64,000 nucleotides of DNA from IDS-8 sp040902105 (GCA_040902105.1 JBBDXW010000015.1:124001-188000); one strand, 5' to 3'. Counted from the first letter of the stretch, positions 51,327 to 60,854 are shown. Notes: generated by a model not told the origin, from the sequence alone. Program-made: numbers and translations.

Positions 51327-52997
51327 TCATACTTCGTTCGCTTTGGCCGCGCGCGCGATGTGTTCCGCGGCGCGAAACGCGAGCGCCATGATCGTCATCG
51401 TCGGCTGGCCGCGGCCCGAGGTGACGAAGCTCGATCCGTCGCAAATGAACAGATTGGAGATGTCGTGGCTCCGATGGTAGCGGTCCACGACGGATGTTTG
51501 CGGATCGTCTCCCATGCGGCAGGTTCCGAGCAGATGCGCGCCGCCCGTTGTCCCGCCGATGGGGTAGGCCCAGGCCTTCTCGGCGCCTGCGGCATCGAAC
51601 AGCTCCATCGCCTTGTCAAGGAGGAAGCCGGCCATCGCCAGGTCGTCGGGATGATCCTTATAGGTCATACGGAGGGAGGGCCGTCCCCATTTGTCCTTGT
51701 GGGTCGGGTCGATCGTGATGTTGTTCCGGTCGAGCGCCAGGGATGTGGTGCTGCAGAGAATCGACATCTGCCGCGAAAAATTGTGCGCGAGCGTCTGCTT
51801 GTACCCCGCACCCCAGCTCGGGCCGTCCGTCGGCGTGCCGGCAAGCGCGAAGAAAATCGGCGTTGCCGAAAACAACGGCCGCGCATCCAGGCCGCCTCCG
51901 CCGTAAAAGCCCCGCGCAGGATCGGAATCGTAAAAGTCGTGAATGATCCGCGTGACCTGCACGCCCTTGTAGTCGTTCAACGTGTGTTCGAACACGCCGT
52001 TGGCCAGCGCGTGCGCGTTCAACATCAGGTTACGGCCGACGAAACCGCTCGAATTGGCAAGCCCGTCCGGATACCTGGGGCTCGCCGAGTTCAACAACAG
52101 GCGCGGCGTCTCGACGCCGTTTGCGGCGAGCACGACAGCGCGCGCTTTCTGCGATGTCTCCTTGCCGTCGGGATCGTAATAGACCACATTGCCGATCTTT
52201 CCGTTTGCGCCGGTTTCGAGGCGGAACACCGCGCACTCCGGGCGGATTTCGCAATGGCCGCTCGCCAGCGCCAGCGGGATCATGGCGGCAAGCGTCGACG
52301 ACTTGGCGCCGACTTCGCAGCCAAAGCCCATGCAGTAACCGCAGTTGATGCACGGCGGCCTGTCATTGAACGGCTGGGAGAGAATCGCCAGCGGCGCGGG
52401 CTGTGCGTGCAGCCCCAGTTTGTTCGCGCCGCGTTCCAGCAGCACGCCGGAGGACTTGACCGGCATCGGCGGCATGGGAAACGGCTTCGATCGCGGCGGA
52501 TCGAACGGTCCGGGCGAGCCGGACACGCCGATCTCCCAGTCCACCCTGGTGTAATAGGGTTCGAGTTCGGCGTAGTCGATCGGCCAGTCCGCGAACGTGG
52601 TGCCGTCGATCGGTCCGAGCAGGCTTCGCTCCCTGAAATCGACGTCGCGGAAGCGCCAGAAATTGCCGGTGAAGTGCACGCTGCTGCCGCCGACACCCTG
52701 TACGTACTCGGCCGGTTGCACGCGGCCCGGCACCACGGCCACCTGGCTTTCGTCGTCGCGAAAGGTCTGTTGATGAATTTCGGGACCGCCGCCCAGGAGC
52801 TCATGGAGGAACGCCACCGCGATTTCATCGTGGGTGAAGTCCGCGGCCGTGCGAAACGGGCCCTGTTCGAGAACGACCACGTCGAAGCCGGCGGTCGATA
52901 GCTCTTTCGCGAGAATGCCGCCGGCCGAGCCGGAACCGACAATGACGAAATCGACCGTGCTGGCCGGGTCGAACCGAACCTGGTTCTCAGGCGTCAT
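51327..52997 (-). CDS. GMC family oxidoreductase (gluconate 2-dehydrogenase large-subunit type)
   Basis: This 556-residue flavoprotein has the N-terminal FAD motif DFVIVGSGSAGGILAKELS, GVGGSSVHFTGNFWR, the GMC signature and the C-terminal HDISNLFICDGSSFVTSGRGQPTMTIMALA. Members with this build form periplasmic dehydrogenases of sugars, sugar acids or alcohols together with a small Tat-exported subunit and a cytochrome c. No signal peptide is seen on it, so it would be exported with the small subunit encoded just upstream. The cytochrome c subunit gene is not found nearby. The ATG at 52997 overlaps the small-subunit gene by 11 bases. Confidence 0.9.
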   Translation of the reverse strand: MTPENQVRFDPASTVDFVIVGSGSAGGILAKELSTAGFDVVVLEQGPFRTAADFTHDEIAVAFLHELLGGGPEIHQQTFRDDESQVAVVPGRVQPAEYVQGVGGSSVHFTGNFWRFRDVDFRERSLLGPIDGTTFADWPIDYAELEPYYTRVDWEIGVSGSPGPFDPPRSKPFPMPPMPVKSSGVLLERGANKLGLHAQPAPLAILSQPFNDRPPCINCGYCMGFGCEVGAKSSTLAAMIPLALASGHCEIRPECAVFRLETGANGKIGNVVYYDPDGKETSQKARAVVLAANGVETPRLLLNSASPRYPDGLANSSGFVGRNLMLNAHALANGVFEHTLNDYKGVQVTRIIHDFYDSDPARGFYGGGGLDARPLFSATPIFFALAGTPTDGPSWGAGYKQTLAHNFSRQMSILCSTTSLALDRNNITIDPTHKDKWGRPSLRMTYKDHPDDLAMAGFLLDKAMELFDAAGAEKAWAYPIGGTTGGAHLLGTCRMGDDPQTSVVDRYHRSHDISNLFICDGSSFVTSGRGQPTMTIMALAFRAAEHIARAAKANEV

Positions 52998-53592
52998 TCT
53001 GTTCACCCCGCATATACTCGGCGTCGTAATGGCCGAAGGGCGCCTGCCACGCATGGTGCTGGCCGTCGAGGCCCAGGAGTTTCCAGCCGACATTGTCCCG
53101 GTTGCCCCCATAGGAACTCATGCCGAAGAAGCCGGCGATGGTCGCGAAGCGTACGAAACCGAAAAAATCGGTCTCTTCCTGTGTCTGGAGGTAGCGGTCC
53201 TGCTCGTTCTCGTCGAGGTCCGAGAAGACTTTTGCGCCGGGCCACGCAGCCGCAACACCGGACTGGAATTCGGCGAGCCCCTCGCGTGCAGATTCCAGGT
53301 TGTCTTTCATGATGGAGCCGAAGCTCTTGTCCATGAACCAGATGACGCCGGCTTCGCGCGCACCCGGCGTGTCGGTCGTCGGCAGAATGCGAGCCGCAAT
53401 GGCTTCGAACTCCCTGGCTTCGGCGGCGCCAAGCACTTCGAACGCGGCGCCTTCGTCGCGCGCCGTGCACGCGGAGGCCGAAAACGCCACGAGCCCCGGC
53501 AACCCGGCTCGCAGCAAAGGACTGCCGACCAGCGCGGCAAAGCTGCCGGAACCGGCGAGGAAGTGACGACGCGATAACGGCTCACTGCCCAT
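52987..53592 (-). CDS. Gluconate 2-dehydrogenase subunit 3 family protein (Tat signal)
   Basis: This 201-residue protein has a twin-arginine signal (LSRRHFLAGSGSFAALVG) and then the domain typical of gluconate dehydrogenase subunit 3 (ILPTTDTPGAREAGVIWFMD, TDFFGFVRFATIAGFFG). The subunit serves as escort and partner for the flavoprotein GMC subunit. Its start lies 48 bases inside a longer open frame; the ATG at 53592 gives the Tat signal at the proper position. It is the first gene of the three-gene unit with the GMC and RidA genes. Confidence 0.9.
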   Translation of the reverse strand: MGSEPLSRRHFLAGSGSFAALVGSPLLRAGLPGLVAFSASACTARDEGAAFEVLGAAEAREFEAIAARILPTTDTPGAREAGVIWFMDKSFGSIMKDNLESAREGLAEFQSGVAAAWPGAKVFSDLDENEQDRYLQTQEETDFFGFVRFATIAGFFGMSSYGGNRDNVGWKLLGLDGQHHAWQAPFGHYDAEYMRGEQNDA

Positions 53593-53712
53593 GACTACCC
53601 CCGAGGCACGCGAAACTGCGAGAGCGGGAAAATAGCACAAGCGGCCCGTCGCATGCTTGCACGAATCATGTCGTTTTGACGGGTACGCTGGTGTTTGCGT
53701 TCCCGGATGCCG

Positions 53713-54600
53713 TCAGGGCAATGGCGAATCATTGCCCCGCCGACGGAGATCCTCGACGTGCCCAAGCGCTTCCATGCGCTCGAACCTGATGGTGGGATTC
53801 TCGCGCACAAATCGATAGCAACGCGTCAAGTCCCAGGACAGATCCTTGTCCAGTACCAGTTCGACGTCCGCGCCGAAGTCGCCCCTGTTGATCTCATTGA
53901 CCAGTCGGGCTTCGCCGGTGAAGCGGCTGCCGAAGTTGAATTCGTACTCGTCCAGGTAAATCACCGCACCACTGGGCAGGATCGGGATGAGACGCTCCAT
54001 GACAGTGCGAGCCGACGTGTAGTAATCACAATCTATCCATACCAGTATGGGCTTGTGCACCCGCAGTTCCTCGAGCAGCTCCGGAGTGAGCGAGTCTTCA
54101 AACAGACCTTTGTGCAGTCGCCAGTTGTCGTATCTGTCCGACAGATAGCGGGTCAGACCCTCGTAGTCGCCGCGATACTGACCTGCCTTCCAGCTGGAAC
54201 CCTTGATTCCTGCTCTGTCGCGGGGATCATCTGTCTCCGGCATCCCCTCGAACGTGTCGAAGCCATGACAGACAATATCCCGGCTCGCTTTCAGGTAGTG
54301 AGTCGCGAAAACATTCTTCGCAAACGAGTAACCATCAGCAACACCAAACTCCAGAATGGAAAACGGTCCACGGAATGTCGTGGTGAATTCCTTGATCACG
54401 CTGTACACGTGATCGATGCGGTAGAAATTGTTCAGCATGGAACGCAGCGCCGATCGTGGCTTGTAGATCAGGTTCAAGTAGACAAATGCTCGCGCATGGT
54501 CGCCCGGAAGCACTTTCGCAAACAGGCGCAGCGCGGTAATCATGGCCGATTTGTCGCCAAATCGGTTTTTCGAGGACCGGCCGGTGTGCTTGGCAACCAT
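53713..54600 (-). CDS. TylF/MycF-type methyltransferase
   Basis: This 295-residue protein shows the same family as the 39124 gene: ILEFGVADGYSFAKNVF, VCHGFDTFEGMPETDDP, LVWIDCDYYTSARTVM and VIYLDEYEFNFGSRF. TylF-type enzymes methylate sugars or other hydroxyls. It stands alone between the GMC operon and the purine cluster on the other strand. Its substrate is unknown. The base composition is more AT-rich than neighbours, which is weak evidence for transfer. Confidence 0.85.
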   Translation of the reverse strand: MVAKHTGRSSKNRFGDKSAMITALRLFAKVLPGDHARAFVYLNLIYKPRSALRSMLNNFYRIDHVYSVIKEFTTTFRGPFSILEFGVADGYSFAKNVFATHYLKASRDIVCHGFDTFEGMPETDDPRDRAGIKGSSWKAGQYRGDYEGLTRYLSDRYDNWRLHKGLFEDSLTPELLEELRVHKPILVWIDCDYYTSARTVMERLIPILPSGAVIYLDEYEFNFGSRFTGEARLVNEINRGDFGADVELVLDKDLSWDLTRCYRFVRENPTIRFERMEALGHVEDLRRRGNDSPLP

Positions 54601-54755
54601 CGTTACTAAGCCTCATCTCGCAGCGACGTCGGGATCAGGAATTTTATCGTATCGGGAGTGCTCACGCGCCCGATTTCAGGATATCGGCACGACCGAACTG
54701 ACGGGTTTCGGCGATTTGCCGGTTTTCCGGGGATACGATGGCCTGCCGGGGGCCC

Positions 54756-54761
54756 TATAAT
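54756..54761 (+). promoter_or_regulatory. Putative -10 element for the uraH-xdhABC operon
   Basis: A perfect TATAAT lies about 85 bases upstream of uraH. No matching -35 is seen at the normal distance, so an activator may be needed. The 246-base divergent spacer has no other obvious gene or terminator. Confidence 0.35.
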
Positions 54762-54846
54762 ATGGACGGCCATAGGGGTTGCCAGCAGGCGTAGCGCTTC
54801 GCTTCCCGGCCTGACCACTTTACCGGAGCAAAACCCGAAAAACGTC

Positions 54847-55194
54847 ATGGGACGCCTCACCACGCATGTCCTCGACACCGCCCATGGCAGGCCCGGCGCG
54901 GGCGTCAAGATAAAGCTGTTCTCCCTGGAGGGTGGCCGGCACCTGGTTGCGACCTCTGTTACAAACGGGGACGGGCGCACCGGGCAGCCGCTGCTGGACG
55001 GCGAGACGTACCGGGCGGGCACTTACGAGATCGAGTTTCTGGTTGGAGACTACTTCGGGGGCCTCGGCGTCGACACCGGCAATCCGCCGTTCCTGGACGA
55101 GGTCGTCGTGCGTATTTCTCTCGCGGCCGACGGCAACTACCACGTGCCGTTGCTGGTCTCGCCCTGGAGCTACTCCACCTATCGCGGCAGCTGA
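54847..55194 (+). CDS. uraH: 5-Hydroxyisourate hydrolase
   Basis: This 115-residue transthyretin-like protein has the N-terminal motif LTTHVLDTAHGRPGAG and the signature C terminus YRGS, with VPLLVSPWSYSTYRGS. It hydrolyses 5-hydroxyisourate, the unstable product of urate oxidation, to OHCU. The ATG at 54847 was chosen because family members are 110-120 residues and upstream frame sequence has no family character. It is the first gene of uraH-xdhA-xdhB-xdhC, with xdhA 37 bases downstream. Confidence 0.95.
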   Translation: MGRLTTHVLDTAHGRPGAGVKIKLFSLEGGRHLVATSVTNGDGRTGQPLLDGETYRAGTYEIEFLVGDYFGGLGVDTGNPPFLDEVVVRISLAADGNYHVPLLVSPWSYSTYRGS

Positions 55195-55231
55195 CCGGAT
55201 TCGTCGCGAGTCATTGAACCCGAGCGATCGA

Positions 55232-56779
55232 ATGACAACCCTGACACCTGCAATCGATGCGCCGACCGGCGGTACCGTCCGTTTCGTGCTGGACGGTGAG
55301 CGGATCGAAGTGCCGAATGCGGACCCCACGCGAACGGTGCTGCAGTTCCTGCGCGAAGACCTGCATCGTATCGGCACCAAGGAAGGTTGCGCCGAGGGCG
55401 ACTGCGGCGCCTGCACCGTCGTGGTCGCGGAACTCGAGCGGCAGGGCGGCGACCTCTGCGTGCGCGCAATCAACTCGTGCATACAGTTCCTGCCGACGCT
55501 TGACGGCAAGGAACTGATCACCGTCGAGAGTCTCCGCGGCGCGGACGGAACGCTGCACCCGGTCCAGCAGGCGATGGTCGACTGTCACGGTTCCCAGTGC
55601 GGCTTCTGTACGCCGGGTTTCGTCATGTCGCTGTTCGCGCTTTACAAAAACAACGCATCGCCCTCGCGCCGGGACATAGACGATGCGCTGGCGGGAAACC
55701 TGTGCCGCTGCACGGGATACAACCCGATCATCAAGGCGGCGCAGGAAATGTACCGTGTCGGCGCGGCACGCGGCCGACCGGCTGACTGGCTGACGACGCC
55801 GTGCGGATTGGCGGCGAATGACCAGGCCGACGCACACAAGCACGCCGCCCTGCTGCGCTCGATAGAGCGCACGGACACATTGGCCATCGAATACGGCGAC
55901 AGAAAATTCTTCGCGCCGCGGAACGTCCGCGACATGGCGCGCCTCGCCGCGCAACATCCGGACGCGACGATACTCTCCGGCGGCACGGACGTCGGCCTGT
56001 GGGTGAGCAAGCAGATGCGCGAGCTGAAAACGGTCATCTACAGCGGCAACGTCGAGGAACTGAAGCGCGTGTCGGTGTCGGAAACGCACATCGACGTCGG
56101 CGCCGCGGTGACCTTGACCGACGCCATGCCCGCGATTCTTGCCCACTATCCTGAGCTCGAAGAACTGTTGCTCCGGTTCGCGTCGCCGCCGATCCGCAAC
56201 GCCGCCACGCTCGGCGGCAACATCGCGAACGGCTCGCCGATCGGCGACTCGATGCCCGCATTGCTGGCGCTCGACACCGTACTGGTGTTGCGGCACGGCG
56301 ATAAAACGCGCGAGTTGCCCCTCGCCGAGTTCTACCTTGCTTACCAGAAGACCGCGAGGATGCCCGGCGAACTGCTGGAGCGCGTATTGATTCCGTTGCC
56401 GGAAGAAAACACGCGGCTTCGCAGCTACAAAGTCTCCAAGCGATTCGATCAGGACATCAGCGCGGTGTGCGGCGCATACCGGATTACGCTCGACGAGTCG
56501 CACGTTGCCGATGCGCGCATCGCTTACGGCGGGCTGGCGGAGATCCCGGGCCGCGCCCCCGGCGCGGAACGGGAATTGCAGGGCGGTGAATGGAACGAGC
56601 AAACCGTCAAGAAGGCGATGGCGGCGCTCGATCGCGATTTTGCCCCGCTCTCCGACATGCGCTCGTCGTCCGCTTACCGCCGACGGGTCGCGCGGAATCT
56701 GCTTTATCGCTTTTATCTCGAGACGAGCGGCGCCGGCGAAGAACGGGTTTACGACTATGGACGCCAGAAGCTCGCCTGA
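55232..56779 (+). CDS. xdhA: Xanthine dehydrogenase small subunit (FeS and FAD)
   Basis: This 515-residue protein has two 2Fe-2S domains at the N terminus: CAEGDCGACTVVV, then CGFCTPGFVMS and NLCRCTGYNPIIKAA. An FAD domain follows, with TILSGGTDVGLWVSKQ and NGSPIGDSMPALLALD. With XdhB it oxidises hypoxanthine and xanthine to urate, passing electrons to NAD or another acceptor. The ATG at 55232 gives the family start. It overlaps xdhB by 23 bases. Confidence 0.95.
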   Translation: MTTLTPAIDAPTGGTVRFVLDGERIEVPNADPTRTVLQFLREDLHRIGTKEGCAEGDCGACTVVVAELERQGGDLCVRAINSCIQFLPTLDGKELITVESLRGADGTLHPVQQAMVDCHGSQCGFCTPGFVMSLFALYKNNASPSRRDIDDALAGNLCRCTGYNPIIKAAQEMYRVGAARGRPADWLTTPCGLAANDQADAHKHAALLRSIERTDTLAIEYGDRKFFAPRNVRDMARLAAQHPDATILSGGTDVGLWVSKQMRELKTVIYSGNVEELKRVSVSETHIDVGAAVTLTDAMPAILAHYPELEELLLRFASPPIRNAATLGGNIANGSPIGDSMPALLALDTVLVLRHGDKTRELPLAEFYLAYQKTARMPGELLERVLIPLPEENTRLRSYKVSKRFDQDISAVCGAYRITLDESHVADARIAYGGLAEIPGRAPGAERELQGGEWNEQTVKKAMAALDRDFAPLSDMRSSSAYRRRVARNLLYRFYLETSGAGEERVYDYGRQKLA

Positions 56780-59120
56780 GCAAAAGGTTCGCGCCGGCGC
56801 TATTGTTGGCGGCGCCGGCCAGGCCGTGCCGCACGACAGCAGTCATCTGCACGTCAGCGGCGAGGCACTGTATACGGACGATATCCCGGAGCCGCGCGAC
56901 CTGCTGCATCTCGCCGTCGGCATGAGCACGAAAGCGCACGCAAGAATCCGCAAGCTGGACCTGACCGCGGTGCGGCAAGCGCGAGGCGTGATCGATGTGA
57001 TGACGGCGGAGGATATTCCCGGCAAGAACAACTGCGGTCCGGTGGTCGCGGACGACCCCATCCTCGCGCCCGGCCTCGTGCAGTACGCGGGCCAGGCTAT
57101 CTTCTGCGTCGCCGCGACGAGCGTGGAACAGGCGCGCAAGGCAGCGCGGCTCGCTCGCATCGAGTATGACGAACTGCGATCCATTCTCGACCCGCTCAGC
57201 GCGCTGCAGGCAGGTTCTTCTGTATTGCCGAGTGAGATCCTGAGGCGCGGCGACAGCCGCAGCGCAATCGACAACGCGAAACACCGGCTCAAGGGGCGTA
57301 CCGGGGTCGGCGGCCAGGACCAGTTCTACCTGGAAGGACAGGTCGCCATGGCACTGCCCGCCGAAGACGGCAACCTGTTCATCTACAGTTCGACGCAGCA
57401 TCCGGGCGAAGTGCAACACCTGGCGGCAGAGGCAATCGGCAGACATAACAAGGACGTCATCGTCGAATGCCGGCGCATGGGCGGCGCCTTCGGCGGCAAG
57501 GAAAGCCAGCCGGCGCTGATTGCCTGTATCGCGGCGCTGATGGCGCAGCGGACGGGCCGCGCCTGCAAGCTCAGGCTCGATCGCGACGACGACATGATCA
57601 TGACCGGCAAGCGTCACGACTTCGTCATCGATTACGAGGTCGGCTTCGACGATACGGGGCGGATCGCCGGCATCGAGTTCATGCTGGCGTCGCGTTGCGG
57701 CATGTCGGCCGACCTCTCTGGCCCGATCAACGATCGCGCGATGTTTCACTGCGACAATGCCTATTACCTCGAGAACGTCAGCATCGTGTCGCACCGCTGC
57801 AAGACGAACACCGTATCGAACACGGCGTTCCGCGGTTTCGGCGGGCCGCAGGGCATGTTCGGCATCGAATACGTGGTCGACGAGATCGCGCGCTACCTGC
57901 GCCTCGACCCGCTCGATGTCCGCCGGCGCAATTTTTACGGCATCGGCGAGCGCGACGTCACGCCCTACCTGCAGAAAGTGGATGACAACATCCTCGACCG
58001 GATCGTCGACCGGCTGGAGGCGACCTCGGACTACAGGAAGCGAGTCGAGGAGATACGCAAGTTCAACAACACCAGCCGCGTGCTGAAGCGCGGCATTGCG
58101 CTGACGCCGGTGAAGTTCGGCATTTCATTTACGGCGACACACCTGAACCAGGCCGCCGCGCTGCTGCACATCTACACGGACGGCACCGTGCATATCAATC
58201 ACGGCGGCACCGAGATGGGACAGGGGCTCTTTACCAAGGTCGCGCAGGTCGTCGCCGAGGAGCTGCAGATCGATCTCGACCGCATCCGGATTACCGCGTC
58301 TGATACCAGTAAAGTGCCGAACGCTTCCGCAACGGCGGCGTCGAGCGGTTCCGACCTGAACGGCAAAGCCGCCCAGGCGGCCGCGCGCAAGATCAGGAAG
58401 CGCCTGGTTCGGTTCGCCTGCGAGAATTTTTCCGTGACGGAGGATCAGGTCGAGTTCCGCAACAACCAGGTGCGCGTCGGCAAGGAGACGATGGAATTCG
58501 CGGAATTCATATATCTTGCGTGGTTCGCGCGCACGTCGCTGTCGGCCACCGGTTTCTATCGCACGCCGAAGATCCACTACGATCGCTCGACCTTCAGCGG
58601 CCGGCCGTTTTTTTACTATGCCTACGGCGCCGCGGTCTCGGAAGCGATCATCGACACGCTGACGGGGGAGTATCGGCTGCTGCGCGTCGATATCGTGCAC
58701 GACTGCGGCAAGTCGTTGAATCCGGCCATCGACCTGGGCCAGATCGAAGGCGGCTTCGTGCAGGGCGCGGGCTGGCTGACCTCCGAAGAGCTGTGGTGGA
58801 CCGCCGAGGGCGAACTCAAGACGCACGCGCCGTCGACTTACAAGATTCCGACCTGCTCGGATTTGCCGGTGGATTTTCGCGTGGAAATGCTGGAATCCGC
58901 GGCGAACCGCGAGAAAACGATTTACCGCTCCAAGGCTGTCGGCGAGCCGCCGCTCATGCTGAGCCTGTCCGTGTTTCATGCGATACGAGATGCGGTTGCG
59001 AGCGTCGACGGTTACCGCAGGACACCGAAACTCAAGGCGCCTGCAACGCCGGAAGCGGTGCTGACCGCCATTGAGGAAATTCGAGACGCACTCGAGGAAG
59101 GCGCCGGAGCGGTCGCATGA
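56757..59120 (+). CDS. xdhB: Xanthine dehydrogenase large (molybdopterin) subunit
   Basis: This 787-residue protein has the molybdenum-cofactor domain landmarks: GGAFGGKESQPALIA, NTAFRGFGGPQGMFG, GGTEMGQGLFTKVAQVVAEEL and the catalytic Glu in VGEPPLMLSLSVFHAI. It hydroxylates purines at the Mo site. The ATG at 56757 lies inside the end of xdhA, so the two are translationally coupled. It ends in an ATGA overlap with xdhC. Confidence 0.96.
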   Translation: MDARSSPEQKVRAGAIVGGAGQAVPHDSSHLHVSGEALYTDDIPEPRDLLHLAVGMSTKAHARIRKLDLTAVRQARGVIDVMTAEDIPGKNNCGPVVADDPILAPGLVQYAGQAIFCVAATSVEQARKAARLARIEYDELRSILDPLSALQAGSSVLPSEILRRGDSRSAIDNAKHRLKGRTGVGGQDQFYLEGQVAMALPAEDGNLFIYSSTQHPGEVQHLAAEAIGRHNKDVIVECRRMGGAFGGKESQPALIACIAALMAQRTGRACKLRLDRDDDMIMTGKRHDFVIDYEVGFDDTGRIAGIEFMLASRCGMSADLSGPINDRAMFHCDNAYYLENVSIVSHRCKTNTVSNTAFRGFGGPQGMFGIEYVVDEIARYLRLDPLDVRRRNFYGIGERDVTPYLQKVDDNILDRIVDRLEATSDYRKRVEEIRKFNNTSRVLKRGIALTPVKFGISFTATHLNQAAALLHIYTDGTVHINHGGTEMGQGLFTKVAQVVAEELQIDLDRIRITASDTSKVPNASATAASSGSDLNGKAAQAAARKIRKRLVRFACENFSVTEDQVEFRNNQVRVGKETMEFAEFIYLAWFARTSLSATGFYRTPKIHYDRSTFSGRPFFYYAYGAAVSEAIIDTLTGEYRLLRVDIVHDCGKSLNPAIDLGQIEGGFVQGAGWLTSEELWWTAEGELKTHAPSTYKIPTCSDLPVDFRVEMLESAANREKTIYRSKAVGEPPLMLSLSVFHAIRDAVASVDGYRRTPKLKAPATPEAVLTAIEEIRDALEEGAGAVA

Positions 59121-60208
59121 ATGCGTGGATCGACAGTGTGCGGCAGCTCCGCGACGAAGGCGAACCTGCCGTCCTGGTGACCGTGATGGACGTGCGCGGG
59201 TCCGCGCCGCGCGAATGCGGCGCCAAAATGCTCGTCACGGCGAAGGATCTCATCGGCACGATCGGCGGCGGCCAGCTCGAGTACGAGTGCACGAGAATTG
59301 CCTGCGAGCGTTTGCGCGAACGCGATGACGATGTGGCGCAGGCTTTCGTGCAGCGCTTTCCGCTTGGCTCGAACTGCGGCCAGTGCTGCGGCGGTGTCGT
59401 CGAGGTGCTGTTCGAGAAACTCGCCCGCGGCAACGCCGCCTGGATATCCGATCTGCTCGGCTTTTATGACGAACGCACCCCGGTGGTGATTGCGACCGCG
59501 TTCGAGACGGATGGCCGCGCATGCAAACTTCTCGTTACCACGGAGGAATGCCGCGCGTACGGCGCAGCATCGGCAGAACTGCGTGCTGCAGTCGGCAGGG
59601 CTGCTCAACACATGTTCACGCGTTCCGCGGGCGCTGCGCGACTGCGATTAAAAGTGCCGGAAAACCTCTCACTGTTGCTGGAGCCCGTGATGTCGAGCAA
59701 TTTCAATCTCGCGCTATTCGGCGCGGGCCATGTCGGGTCGGCCGTGGTCGCTGCGATGGCCGGGCTCGACTGCAATATTCGCTGGATTGACAGCCGTCGC
59801 GATATATTTCCAGCCAAGGTGCCTGCGAACGTGACTTGCCTCGAGAGCGGAAATCCGCAGCAGGAAGTGGCGGCGATGCCCGCGAATTCTTTCTACCTGG
59901 TCATGACTCACAGCCACCCCCTCGATTTCGATATCTGCAGCCAGGTCCTCCGCCGCGCGGACTTCGCCTATTGCGGGCTTATCGGTTCGATCTCCAAGCG
60001 GCGTCGTTTCGAGCGGCTCATGCGCAAACAGGGAATGCAGGACGCCGTGCTTGACCGCCTCACCTGCCCGATCGGCATCGCGGGCATCGAGAGCAAAAAA
60101 CCGGAAGCCATTGCGATCGCCGTCGCGGCCGAGCTTTTGCAAAAGCACGCGGCATCGACAGCTTTGCAGGCGAGACCACCGACCAACCTGCATGTCATTC
60201 ACCGATGA
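59117..60208 (+). CDS. xdhC: Xanthine dehydrogenase accessory protein XdhC
   Basis: This 363-residue protein has VTVMDVRGSAPRECG, GTIGGGQLEYECT, the cysteine motif NCGQCCGGVVEVLFE and a C-terminal Rossmann domain (LALFGAGHVGSAVVAAMAG and YCGLIGSISKRRRFERL). XdhC binds the molybdopterin cofactor, inserts a sulfur and delivers it to XdhB. Its start overlaps the xdhB stop (ATGA). A REP pair with an assembly gap follows. Confidence 0.94.
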   Translation: MNAWIDSVRQLRDEGEPAVLVTVMDVRGSAPRECGAKMLVTAKDLIGTIGGGQLEYECTRIACERLRERDDDVAQAFVQRFPLGSNCGQCCGGVVEVLFEKLARGNAAWISDLLGFYDERTPVVIATAFETDGRACKLLVTTEECRAYGAASAELRAAVGRAAQHMFTRSAGAARLRLKVPENLSLLLEPVMSSNFNLALFGAGHVGSAVVAAMAGLDCNIRWIDSRRDIFPAKVPANVTCLESGNPQQEVAAMPANSFYLVMTHSHPLDFDICSQVLRRADFAYCGLIGSISKRRRFERLMRKQGMQDAVLDRLTCPIGIAGIESKKPEAIAIAVAAELLQKHAASTALQARPPTNLHVIHR

Positions 60209-60217
60209 TAGAAGCGC

Positions 60218-60244
60218 TGTAGGAGCCCGCCATTGCGGGCGACC
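60218..60244 (+). repeat. REP palindrome (family A)
   Basis: This consensus forward copy starts 10 bases after the xdhC stop codon. It is the first half of an inverted pair with an assembly gap between. Confidence 0.9.
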
Positions 60245-60263
60245 CGCACGGCCATTGGCAAAG

Positions 60264-60273
60264 NNNNNNNNNN
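60264..60273. other. Assembly gap (10 N) in an inverted REP pair
   Basis: Ten undetermined bases lie between the forward and reverse REP copies after xdhC. Confidence 0.9.
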
Positions 60274-60276
60274 GCT

Positions 60277-60303
60277 GGTCGCCCGCAATGGCGGGCTCCT
60301 ACA
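60277..60303 (-). repeat. REP palindrome (family A)
   Basis: This is a consensus reverse copy that pairs with the copy at 60218. Confidence 0.9.
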
Positions 60304-60411
60304 GGGCTTCTACTCCGAACTTCGCTTGCTTCGTGATGCTGCGTGTACGCGTACAGATGAACGCAACCAGTAGGCGCATCGATGCGCAGAAGCTAGGCCG
60401 CCTGCGAGATC

Positions 60412-60572
60412 GTGCGGCTGCAGAAACAGTTCGGCCGGGGCCGGTGGCGCAAACTGAAAGGCGTAGCCGACATTCGACTTGCCGATGGTACAATCCGGAT
60501 TGCCGAGATCCATTGGTATGAAGCCACGGTATTGGGAAACGGAAGCTGAAACTCAAGCGAATACTGGATTAG
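60412..60572 (+). pseudogene. Frameshifted small conserved gene
   Basis: The frame from a GTG at 60412 encodes RLQKQFGRGRWRKLKG followed by ADIRLADGTIRIAEIHWYEA, which I recognise as a small conserved protein type of unknown function. After the codon at 60523 one base is missing. In the next frame the ending GIGKRKLKLKRILD runs to a stop at 60570-60572, while the first frame stops at 60549. A one-base deletion near 60526 explains this. The downstream 74-residue gene starts 6 bases later. Confidence 0.65.
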
Positions 60573-60577
60573 CTCCT

Positions 60578-60802
60578 ATGGCAACGCCTCGAAAGAACAT
60601 CCGATTCGTCCTGTGCATTGAAAATAGAGATGCGGAGGACCTGGAAAAGGGCAAGGTCTATCAAATCCTGCCTGATTCTACGGCGAAGAAGGACGGCCTC
60701 ATCAGAGTCATTGATGAGTCCGACGAAGACTACCTTTATCCGGTGTCGTATTTTGTTCCACTTGACTTACCAAACGAAGTCAAAAAGGCGTTGTTGGCCT
60801 AG
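60578..60802 (+). CDS. Small conserved protein of unknown function
   Basis: This 74-residue protein has the pattern IRFVLCIENRDAEDLEKGKVY, then LIRVIDESDEDYLYPVSYFVPLDLP, a type found in many bacteria as a small stand-alone protein. It is acidic in the second half. The ATG at 60578 was chosen over an upstream start because the latter reads through the neighbouring pseudogene. It has no signal peptide or membrane segment. The function is unknown. Confidence 0.7.
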   Translation: MATPRKNIRFVLCIENRDAEDLEKGKVYQILPDSTAKKDGLIRVIDESDEDYLYPVSYFVPLDLPNEVKKALLA

Positions 60803-60854
60803 CTACGTCCAGTAACCGGCAACGTGTATGTCCTTCGCCGGTGATGGACGCATA

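Noticed and set aside
60310..60556. Minus-strand open frames of 67 and 85 codons
   Set aside because: They are antisense to the recognisable frameshifted small gene and show no family character.
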